64,000 bases of DNA from Sanguibacter gelidistatuariae (GTDB taxonomy: Bacteria > Actinomycetota > Actinomycetes > Actinomycetales > Cellulomonadaceae), in contig NZ_FMYH01000002.1 in NCBI RefSeq assembly GCF_900096585.1, positions 579,997 through 643,996 on the forward strand. The letters run 5' to 3'. Under the pieces are notes generated by a model. It made no database searches. It was not told the DNA's origin and saw only the letters and a list, made by a program, of their open reading frames with translations. A program made the translations under genes and the position numbers. This document shows positions 1 to 7,356 of this stretch, one piece after another (position 1 is the stretch's first letter; every line of letters starts with the position of its first letter).

Positions 1-2262
1 CGACACGAGGGTCTGGGCGAGGGCCACAGCCTCCTCGATGTTCCGCCCCTGAGGCTTGGCGCCCGGAGCGGAGGAACCGGACGAGACATATTCCTCAAGC
101 GCCCGCGCCAGGTTGTCCGCGACCGGCGCATACGCCACGAGCAACCCGTCCTGCTTGCCGCGGAAGGTCCGGTTGACCCGGGCCAGGGTCTGCATGAGCA
201 GCGCGCCCTTGATCGGCCGGTCCAGGTACAGGGTGTGCAGCGGCGGGGCGTCGAAGCCGGTGAGCATCATGTCCTTGACGATCACCAGCTCGAGCTCGTC
301 GTTGACGTCCTTGAGCCGGGCCTTGACGAGCGCGTTCTGGGAGTCGCGGCGCACATGGTCGGCCACCGGCGGGGCGTCGCCGGCGGTCCCGGAGTACACG
401 ACCTTGATCCGCCCGGCGGTCAGGTCGTCGCTGTGCCAGTCCGGGCGCAGCGCGACGATCGCTGAGTACAGGTTCGCGCAGATCTCCCGGGTGGCGCCGA
501 CGATCATCGCCTTGCCGGGCGTCCCCGGGCGCGAGGCCGTCCCGAGCGACTCGAACATCGCCGCGCGCCGGGCCTCCCAGTGCGTGACCAGGTCGGCTGC
601 GAGCTCGGCGATGCGCGCGGGTGCGCCATACACGGCGTTGACGACCGCGACGGTCTGCTGGATCCGGTCCCGCTCGGTGTCGTCGAGCCCCTCGGTCGCC
701 TCGTCGGCCGCCCGGTCGATGTCCTCCTCGGTGAGCCCATCGGCGAGGTGGACCTTGATCAGCCGGCTCTCGAAGTACACCGGCACGGTCGCGCCGTCGT
801 CGACCGCGCGGGAGAGGTCGTAGACGTCGATGTAGTCGCCGAAGACGTCGCGGGTGTTGCGGTCGTCGAAGGAGATCGGCGTCCCGGTGAAGGCGATGAG
901 GGTCGCGTGGGGCAGCGCGGTCTTGAGGTGCCAGGCGTAGCCGTCGAGGTTGTCGTAGTGGCTGCGGTGCGCCTCGTCGACCACGACGACGATGTTGCGG
1001 CGGTCGGAGAGCACCGGGTGCGCCGCGCCGGCGTCCCGTTCGGCCTTGCTCAGCCCGAACTTCTGCAGGGTGGTGAAGTAGATCCCGCCGGTCGTGCGCT
1101 CGCTGAGCTCGCTGCGCAGCTCTTCGCGGCGCCGGATCTGCTGGGGCGCCTCGGGCAGCAGCAGGGACTGGGCAAAGGTCTCGTAGAGCTGGCCGTCGAG
1201 CTCGTTCCGGTCGGTGATCACCACGATCGTGGGGTTGCGCAGCTTGGGGTGGCGGATGACGAGGTTGGCGTAGAGCTCCATCTCCATCGACTTGCCCGAG
1301 CCCTGCGTGTGCCACACGACGCCGGCCTTGCCGTTGCTCTCCACGGCCAGCACGGTCTTGGCCACGGCCTTGGACACTGCGAAGTACTGGTGCGGCTTCG
1401 CGATCCGCTTGGCCAGCCCGCCGGCGTTCTGGTCGAAGGCGACGTAGCTCATGAGCAGCTGCGTAAACCGCTCCTGGTTGAACAGCCCGTAGAGCGCGTG
1501 GTCGAGCGGCGTGCTGGGCACGCCGTAGCCGTCGTCACCTTCCACGTCGCCGCTGCCCGACGCCGTGCCCCCAGTCGGCAGCGGATCCCCACCTTCGGTG
1601 ATATTCCAGGGGGAGAAGTGGTTGAGCGGGGTGAAGGGCGTCCCGTACTTGGCGGTGATCCCGTCCGAGGCCAGGGTGAGCACCGCGAAGCGGAAGGCGA
1701 GCGGGAACTCGCGCAGGTACGTCTGCAGCTGGGCGTGCGCGGAGGCGACGTCGGCGTGCGCGCTGCCGGCGTTCTTCAGCTCGATCACGGCGACCGGCAT
1801 CCCGTTGAGGTAGAGCACCACGTCGAAGCGGCGCGTGTGCTCGCCCGAGACGATGGTGACCTGGTTGACGGCCAGCCAGTCGTTCTCGTGCGGGGCGGTG
1901 CTGACCAGCCGGATCGTGGGCGTCTGCTCGGTGCCGGTGTGGTCGATGTACGTCACGCCGCGGAAGCCGTCGACGAGCGCCGTGTGCATCCGGTAGTTCT
2001 CGGCGATCGCGTCCTGGGAGCTGGGGGAGACGATCACGTCGAGCGCCTGGTCGAGGAACTCCCGCGGCACGTCCGGGTTGAGCCGCACGAGCGCCGCCCG
2101 CAGCCGCCCCCGGATGAGCAGCTCGTCCCACGACTCCCGCTCCACCGTGCCCGACGCCGTAGCCCCGCCCGGGGCGATCGCCGCACCCAGGGTGGGTGCC
2201 CACCCAAGCTCGCCCAGGGTCTCGAGCGCGAGCTGCTCCCAGGCGTCTTCGGTGAGGTTCAT
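1..2262 (-). CDS. hsdR: Type I restriction enzyme R subunit (HsdR), 3' end outside the window
   Basis: Translocase and nuclease subunit of a type I restriction-modification enzyme: it cuts unmodified DNA after ATP-driven translocation. The 754 codons in the window are open to base 1, so the C-terminus is missing. The N-terminal PD-(D/E)xK nuclease is visible (D147, then E161-L-K163). The SF2 motor follows: Walker A GSGKS at 321-325, DEAH box at 429-432, TGTP at 459-462. The ATG at 2262 has GGAGA just upstream. It is last in a minus-strand series with hsdM and hsdS, but a membrane protein gene and a toxin-antitoxin pair separate it from hsdS. The family call is secure; the missing end cannot be judged. 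Confidence 0.96.
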   Translation of the reverse strand, partial: MNLTEDAWEQLALETLGELGWAPTLGAAIAPGGATASGTVERESWDELLIRGRLRAALVRLNPDVPREFLDQALDVIVSPSSQDAIAENYRMHTALVDGFRGVTYIDHTGTEQTPTIRLVSTAPHENDWLAVNQVTIVSGEHTRRFDVVLYLNGMPVAVIELKNAGSAHADVASAHAQLQTYLREFPLAFRFAVLTLASDGITAKYGTPFTPLNHFSPWNITEGGDPLPTGGTASGSGDVEGDDGYGVPSTPLDHALYGLFNQERFTQLLMSYVAFDQNAGGLAKRIAKPHQYFAVSKAVAKTVLAVESNGKAGVVWHTQGSGKSMEMELYANLVIRHPKLRNPTIVVITDRNELDGQLYETFAQSLLLPEAPQQIRRREELRSELSERTTGGIYFTTLQKFGLSKAERDAGAAHPVLSDRRNIVVVVDEAHRSHYDNLDGYAWHLKTALPHATLIAFTGTPISFDDRNTRDVFGDYIDVYDLSRAVDDGATVPVYFESRLIKVHLADGLTEEDIDRAADEATEGLDDTERDRIQQTVAVVNAVYGAPARIAELAADLVTHWEARRAAMFESLGTASRPGTPGKAMIVGATREICANLYSAIVALRPDWHSDDLTAGRIKVVYSGTAGDAPPVADHVRRDSQNALVKARLKDVNDELELVIVKDMMLTGFDAPPLHTLYLDRPIKGALLMQTLARVNRTFRGKQDGLLVAYAPVADNLARALEEYVSSGSSAPGAKPQGRNIEEAVALAQTLVS

Positions 2263-2450
2263 GCTGTCTCCATCGGCAGGTTTGGTGGTCCGGTCCAGTG
2301 ATCCGCGCCGCGCTCTTGTGCGACCACTCTGAAGGGGTTTCGAGTGCCCTCTAGAGTTGCTTAAGAGTTGGATCGGCATCCCGGGCAGGCCTACTTCCCA
2401 ATCGTCAAGAGCTGCGAAGTTGATCTGCGAAGTGCTGTGAAGTTGATCTG

Positions 2451-3527
2451 TTAAGTTCCGGGGAGTTCGGCTGCCCGCTCCATGACGATCTTCTGCTTGA
2501 GGCTGTGCCCCCAGGCATAGTCGCGGGTTTCTCGCTGTGCTCGGCCGAGCACGATGCTCGCGGCGATCCCGAGCTCTCCTGCGAGCTCCTGCACTGCTGC
2601 GATGTCGCGTGTGCGGGGAAGCCGGGAGGCGAACGAGGGTGGGATGAGCAGGTCGGAGGCGAAGGCGTTTGCCTCGTCCTCGGCCTGGGTCGACTCCCCG
2701 TTGAGGTAGAGCTCCTTGTCGCCGTGGAGGAGAACGTGCCCCAGTTCGTGGAACAGGGTGAACCAAAGCTGATCGTCGCTCTTCCAGAGCAGGGACAACT
2801 GGATGATGGGGCGCCCGTTCAGCCAGCGGGTGGCCCCATGGATGCCAAGACCGGGGACTGCCGGGATGAGGCACAGCACGACGCCGACCTTGCGGAGCTC
2901 GACGACCGCATTCTCGATCGCGACGACAGGGTCACCGCTGGTTGAGGCGCGAAGCTGGGGGAGCGCAGCCTCCAGTCCAACCCGGTCGAAGGCAGGCAGG
3001 TTGTCAAGGCCGTCGTGGTGGCGTTCGGCCAACGCTAGCCAGATGGCGAGTGCCGGTGCGTGCTCACGTCCGACGGCGGCGCGTCGGTAGGCAACGCTCC
3101 CTCGGGCCCATGTTGCATCGAAGGCACTCAGGCTCGCCACACCGAGCACACCGAGCAGCTGCCGCACCGTCTCGGCCCGTTCCTTCACCGACGCAGTGAT
3201 CGCGCCCCACTTGCGAAGATAGGCCAGTGGAAATGCCGTGGCCTTCTCGTATTGGGCTTCCAGGGCCTTGGTCTCTTGGACGCGGGCAAGGTCGGTGCGG
3301 TACCCGCTCTCGTACTGGTTCCAGATGCGCGCGCTCACCCCGGTCACCCGCTCCAAGGCGAGTGCGAGGGTGTGCGACAACGGCGCCTTGCCGCTCAGCA
3401 GTTCGCTGACGTGCTTGGGTGTCACGCCGAGCCGGCGGGCAAGTTCGGCGGCGTTGATGCCCGCCTCGTCCATCCACTCGGCGATGAAATCGCCGGTGGT
3501 GACGATGTAGTCGGGTGTCGCAGTCAT
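2451..3527 (-). CDS. HigA-type Xre antitoxin fused to ImmA/IrrE metallopeptidase
   Basis: 358 residues. An Xre helix-turn-helix of HigA type occupies about residues 10-75, and an ImmA/IrrE zinc-peptidase domain lies near the C-terminus, with HELGH at 260-264 and a downstream glutamate at 285 in DEANAFA. In this family the HTH represses its own operon and the peptidase can act on regulators; the target here is unknown. The ATG at 3527 follows GGAGGAAAA. An alternative ATG at 3557 overlaps the upstream toxin stop as TGATG and would add ten residues. It lies directly downstream of the higB-like gene and upstream of hsdR, so the pair sits inside the restriction locus. Domain assignment is firm; the link to restriction is inference from position. 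Confidence 0.9.
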   Translation of the reverse strand: MTATPDYIVTTGDFIAEWMDEAGINAAELARRLGVTPKHVSELLSGKAPLSHTLALALERVTGVSARIWNQYESGYRTDLARVQETKALEAQYEKATAFPLAYLRKWGAITASVKERAETVRQLLGVLGVASLSAFDATWARGSVAYRRAAVGREHAPALAIWLALAERHHDGLDNLPAFDRVGLEAALPQLRASTSGDPVVAIENAVVELRKVGVVLCLIPAVPGLGIHGATRWLNGRPIIQLSLLWKSDDQLWFTLFHELGHVLLHGDKELYLNGESTQAEDEANAFASDLLIPPSFASRLPRTRDIAAVQELAGELGIAASIVLGRAQRETRDYAWGHSLKQKIVMERAAELPGT

Positions 3528-3556
3528 TTTTCCTCCTTCCGGTTCGGCTCGCCGCA

Positions 3557-3856
3557 TCAGCGACGGTGGTAGTCGACGATCTCGACGACGATCACGGCGT
3601 GGGCCTCACCCTCGCCGGGGCGGACAACGAGCCGCCAGTTCGCGGTGAGCCGCGCCGACCACTTGCCTGACAGGTCCCCGCTCAGCTCCTCCCAACGCCC
3701 CGTGCCGGCTAGCAGGTCTGCCATCTCGGTGGCGTATCGCAACTCGGTGATGCGCAACTTGAGCGCCTTCGCGACCTGCGCCCCGAGCTTGCGCTGCATG
3801 TAGCGCTCGTCGGTGCACTTCCGCTCCAGCTCGCGGTCGGCGTAGTCGAGGCGCAT
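3557..3856 (-). CDS. HigB/RelE-type toxin (plasmid maintenance killer family)
   Basis: 99 residues, close to the usual length of HigB toxins, which are ribosome-dependent mRNA endonucleases. The family pattern is visible in the second half: SGKWSARLTANWRLVVR, followed by VVEIVDYH near the end. Its stop touches the possible upstream start of the Xre-ImmA gene (TGATG), the toxin-first order typical of higBA. No Shine-Dalgarno is seen; TAACAT lies six bases before the ATG, which suits a leaderless transcript starting at the A of the start codon. Together with the antitoxin it forms an apparently intact module between hsdS and hsdR. Confidence 0.88.
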   Translation of the reverse strand: MRLDYADRELERKCTDERYMQRKLGAQVAKALKLRITELRYATEMADLLAGTGRWEELSGDLSGKWSARLTANWRLVVRPGEGEAHAVIVVEIVDYHRR

Positions 3857-3862
3857 GGCTTG

Positions 3863-3868
3863 ATGTTA
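3863..3868 (-). promoter_or_regulatory. Probable -10 element of a leaderless higB promoter
   Basis: TAACAT (reading the minus strand) is six bases upstream of the higB ATG, the spacing expected when transcription begins at the start codon. No ribosome-binding site is present between them. A promoter here would give the toxin-antitoxin pair its own transcript inside the restriction locus. Confidence 0.45.
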
Positions 3869-3968
3869 CCTCAATCGTAATACTCGAAATGGCGTGGGGA
3901 AAGGGGCGGCGGGGGTGAACTCGACGACACGGTCGGCCTGCCGGGTTTCGGGAGTCCTGCTGAGCGGG

Positions 3969-4493
3969 CTACTTCGCCGCGACGGTGAAGAGGCCGTCCA
4001 TGCCGCGGTCGGGGTGGTAGGACCACGAGACCGTGATGTTGTCCCAGGTCTCGGTCTGGCGGCCGTCCTGGGACGTGGTCTGGTCCATGTGAGAGGTCAC
4101 TGCGGACGGAGTGTCGAGCTCGTCGAGCAGGCAGGCTATGGCGGAGAACTCGACGCCCGAGGAGTCCTCATCGCCCTTGTGGTCAAAGGTCAGGGTGAGG
4201 TTCTTGTCGGCGAGGGTGATCCCCGAGGTGTCGGTAAGGTCGCAGGCTGTGACCGCATCGAGCAAGACGGCCTCGTCAGCGCGGGCGCTGGAAGAGTCCT
4301 GGAGCGAGGTGATGACGAACATGCCTGCCGCCCCGAAGACCGCGCCGACGACGCCGGTCACCACCGGCAGCAACCAGGCGGGTCGCTGGGTGGGGGCCGC
4401 AAGGGGCATGGGAACCGATGCGTCGGGGATGGTGCTTACAGGTGCCGAGTCGGCGTTGGGCGGAGCTGGCGGGACCGGGGGCAGAGCGGACAT
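3969..4493 (-). CDS. Small membrane-anchored protein, unknown function (paralogue of the gene at 9965-10396)
   Basis: 174 residues: a proline-rich N-terminus, one membrane segment at about residues 40-62, and a C-terminal domain of about 100 residues probably outside the cell. I do not recognise a family. The C-terminal domain matches that of the plus-strand gene at 9965-10396: both have an acidic TL..D..G..D stretch, a cysteine, a TW(D/N).(I/L)S/TVSWSYHPD-like block and the same ending. The ATG at 4493 is preceded by AAGGAG. It sits between hsdS (41-bp gap) and the higB-like gene. A restriction role is unsupported beyond position. Confidence 0.75.
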   Translation of the reverse strand: MSALPPVPPAPPNADSAPVSTIPDASVPMPLAAPTQRPAWLLPVVTGVVGAVFGAAGMFVITSLQDSSSARADEAVLLDAVTACDLTDTSGITLADKNLTLTFDHKGDEDSSGVEFSAIACLLDELDTPSAVTSHMDQTTSQDGRQTETWDNITVSWSYHPDRGMDGLFTVAAK

Positions 4494-4534
4494 GCGGGAA
4501 CTCCTTGGTGGTTGGGTGAGGGTGTGGCGGAAGG

Positions 4535-5737
4535 TCAGAGAGCGGACTCGACGACCCGCTCGGCGTCGCGGACCCGGAGGGCGCCGGACATGAGGGCAGG
4601 GAGGAGAGTGTCGCGGGTTGCGGCGAGGGTGCGGTTTTCAGCAAGCGCTGCTTCCACATGATCGCGAACTGCATCGATGCGCTGACTCATCGCTCGCGCA
4701 GCCTGTTCTCCTGGCCAGGGAACCTCAATTGACGACAGGGTTGTCCAACTCGTCCGGGGCATACGCGTCCCCTCGCTGGCGGCGGTGCATCGTTCGACTA
4801 CTGCGTCTGATGAAAGTGCGGCCAAGACAAAGCCGCTGAGCCGCGTGTCCGATGCTCGGACAGCGAGAATGTCGGTGGAGGAGACGCCGTCGAAAGGTGC
4901 CGACGTGACCTTGTGAAAATAGGGCCGGAGCTTTCCGAAGAGCACGTCACCCTTGGCGAACCGTGTCTTGGTGCTTGTCACGCTTGCCGCAGTGCCAGAA
5001 TCGTCAAGCCACATCTGTCGGCGTGGCACGTGCTCAAGGCCCACGTACGCCACGTTGTCTGTGAGTTCCGACGGGGCCGCTGGGGTCCGCGACCGGGTTG
5101 CGAGAGTGGCGACTGTGGTCGTCGCATCCGTCGTTGTGGAAACCTTCCCATACCAAGCGCGCACCAGTTCGTCAGCGGTGCTGGCGAGGGTGGTGTTAGC
5201 GGCGATCTTGTCGTCGAGCGCGCCCAGCACCTCCGCGATCGCCCGCTGTTCGCCAATCTCAGGAATGGTCAGGGGGGTGTCGTTCAGGATCGACGTGTTG
5301 AGATTCGGCATGGTTGCGCCAACTGCGTGTCGGACGATCCAGGCGCGCACTTCTTCAGTGCCAAGGAGGTACGAGACGAAGCGAGGGTCGGAGTCGCTTT
5401 CGGACCCGAAACGAACTCTCAAGCATCCTGTCCCGCAGAGCCACCCCTCGTGTTCGGGGCGGACGAGGGCTCGCTTTTCGACATCGCCGCGTCGCGAATA
5501 GATGATATCGCCGACGCTCAGGAGATACTTCGACAGTCTCTGGGCATCGTGCGGTGCGATCCTAGCGATATCGTCCTCGATGATGATGTTGTCGCCGATG
5601 TTCTTCGGCATCACACTCGGAATGCCATCAAGAACGTAGTCACTGGCGTGGAGCTGGCTGCCGAACGGTCCGGTCTGGATGCCTCCGCCGCCTTGTGAGC
5701 AGATTTCGCCGAGCGTCGTCTCGCGCCACTCACCCAT
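4535..5737 (-). CDS. hsdS: Type I restriction enzyme specificity subunit (HsdS)
   Basis: 400 residues, the normal length. It selects the target sequence for the methylase and restriction complex. Two target-recognition domains are separated by conserved helices; the first ends near EIGEQRAIAEVLGALDDKI, a hallmark of the central conserved region, and the second ends in the weaker repeat NRTLAATRDTLLPALMSG. The ATG at 5737 overlaps the hsdM stop by eight bases, implying translational coupling, so this start is preferred over the upstream extension to 5791. Target sequences of such subunits vary between strains and cannot be read from the sequence. Confidence 0.94.
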   Translation of the reverse strand: MGEWRETTLGEICSQGGGGIQTGPFGSQLHASDYVLDGIPSVMPKNIGDNIIIEDDIARIAPHDAQRLSKYLLSVGDIIYSRRGDVEKRALVRPEHEGWLCGTGCLRVRFGSESDSDPRFVSYLLGTEEVRAWIVRHAVGATMPNLNTSILNDTPLTIPEIGEQRAIAEVLGALDDKIAANTTLASTADELVRAWYGKVSTTTDATTTVATLATRSRTPAAPSELTDNVAYVGLEHVPRRQMWLDDSGTAASVTSTKTRFAKGDVLFGKLRPYFHKVTSAPFDGVSSTDILAVRASDTRLSGFVLAALSSDAVVERCTAASEGTRMPRTSWTTLSSIEVPWPGEQAARAMSQRIDAVRDHVEAALAENRTLAATRDTLLPALMSGALRVRDAERVVESAL

Positions 5738-7355
5738 GGACCCGCTCCAGCTGCCCGCGCACGACCTTCTCGAGCCGCGCTGACTCCGCAAACTGCTCCA
5801 ACAACTGCGCGGACAGCCGCGCGATCTTCTCCTCGACCGGCTCGCCGTCGTCGGCCACCTCCGCCGCGCCGACGTACCGGCCAGGGGTCAGGGCGTAGTC
5901 GCTCGCCTTGATCTCCGCGAGCGTCGCGGACTTGCAGAAGCCCGCCACGTCGTCGTACACCAAGCCCGCAGACGCCGCAGACGGGGTGCCGCGCCAGGCG
6001 TGGAAGGTGCTGGCAATGCGGGCGATGTCCTCATTGGAGAGCGCGCGCTCGGCGCGGTCGACCATGTGGCCCAGCTCGCGGGCGTCGATGAACAGCACCT
6101 GGCCGGTGCGGTCGACCGACCCCTTGGGCCCTGCCGTCTTGTCCTTGGCGAAGAACCACGTGCACACCGGGATTGCCGTGGACCGGAACAGCTGGGTGGG
6201 CAGGGCGATCATGCAGGAGACGAGGTCGGCCTCGACGAGCTGGGCGCGGATGTCGCCCTCGCCGCCAGAGTTCGACGACATTGACCCGTTGGCCATGACC
6301 ACGCCGGCTGAGCCGCCCGGGGCGAGCTTGGAGATGATGTGCTGGATCCAGGCGTAGTTGGCGTTGCCGGCCGGCGGGACGCCGAACTTCCACCGGGGGT
6401 CGTTCTCGGCCCGGGCCCAGTCCTTAATGTTGAACGGCGGGTTCGCCAGCACGTAGTCCATCTGGACGTCGGGGTGCAGGTCGCGGGCGAAGGTGTCGCC
6501 CCAGATCGTGCCGAGGTTGGCGTTGAGGCCGTGGATGGCGAGGTTCATCTTCGCCATCCGCCACGTGCGCTCGTTGTTCTCCTGGCCAAACACGGAGATC
6601 GCCGTGCGGTCCCGGTCGTGGCCCTCGAGGAACTTCTCGGTCTGCACGAACATCCCACCCGAGCCGCAGCACGGGTCGTACACCCGGCCCTGATGCGGCT
6701 CGAGCACCTCAACGAGCACCTGCACCACACCGGGGGGAGTGTAGAACTCACCGCCGCGCTTGCCCTCGGCGCTGGCGAACTTCCCGAGGAAGTACTCGTA
6801 CACCTCGCCGAGCACGTCGCGGGCCCTCGTCGCGCCCTGCCCGGTGAACCGGGCGCTGTTGAACAGGTCCATCAGCTCGCCCAGGCGCCGCTGGTCGACG
6901 TTGTCCCTGTTGAACAGTCGCGGCAGCGTCCCGAGCAGCGCGCGGTTGGACCCCATGATGAGGTCCATCGCGTCGTCGATCAGCTCGCCGATGGTCTGGG
7001 CGGCTTGGCTGTCCTGGGACGGGCGGCCCTTGGCGTTCTGGGCGAGGTAGTCCCAGCGGGCGGTGATCGGGATCCAGAACACGCCGCTGCCGGTGTACTC
7101 GTCCATGTCGTTGACGAAGGTCGCGATCTGCTCCGGGCTCATGCCCTCGGCCGTGAGCTCGGCGGTGATCTGCTCGCGGCGCTCTGTGAAGGCGTCGGAG
7201 ACGTACTTGAGGAAGACGAGACCGAGGATGACGTCCTTGTACTGCGAGGCGTCCATCGACCCGCGGAGCTTGTCGGCGGCCTTCCAGAGCGTGTCCTTGA
7301 GCTCCTTCATGGTCGAGGGGACCACCGCGGCGGAGTCCTTCTTCTTGGGGGGCAT
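5730..7355 (-). CDS. hsdM: Type I restriction enzyme methylase subunit (HsdM)
   Basis: 541-residue N6-adenine methyltransferase that modifies the host target sites with HsdS. The helical N-terminal HsdM domain is followed by the methylase core: the SAM-binding motif DPCCGSGG at 227-234 and the catalytic motif NPPF at 305-308 are both intact. The ATG at 7355 begins MPPKKKDS, lies one base after the upstream gene's stop, and has a purine-rich AGAAGG upstream; a longer form from 7391 would overlap that gene. It is therefore co-transcribed with the pseudo-methylase before it and hsdS after it. Confidence 0.96.
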   Translation of the reverse strand: MPPKKKDSAAVVPSTMKELKDTLWKAADKLRGSMDASQYKDVILGLVFLKYVSDAFTERREQITAELTAEGMSPEQIATFVNDMDEYTGSGVFWIPITARWDYLAQNAKGRPSQDSQAAQTIGELIDDAMDLIMGSNRALLGTLPRLFNRDNVDQRRLGELMDLFNSARFTGQGATRARDVLGEVYEYFLGKFASAEGKRGGEFYTPPGVVQVLVEVLEPHQGRVYDPCCGSGGMFVQTEKFLEGHDRDRTAISVFGQENNERTWRMAKMNLAIHGLNANLGTIWGDTFARDLHPDVQMDYVLANPPFNIKDWARAENDPRWKFGVPPAGNANYAWIQHIISKLAPGGSAGVVMANGSMSSNSGGEGDIRAQLVEADLVSCMIALPTQLFRSTAIPVCTWFFAKDKTAGPKGSVDRTGQVLFIDARELGHMVDRAERALSNEDIARIASTFHAWRGTPSAASAGLVYDDVAGFCKSATLAEIKASDYALTPGRYVGAAEVADDGEPVEEKIARLSAQLLEQFAESARLEKVVRGQLERVHG

Positions 7356-7356
7356 C

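Noticed and set aside
580-2301. Long plus-strand open frames opposite hsdR
   Set aside because: Shadow frames of high-GC coding DNA; the minus-strand translation has all HsdR motifs.
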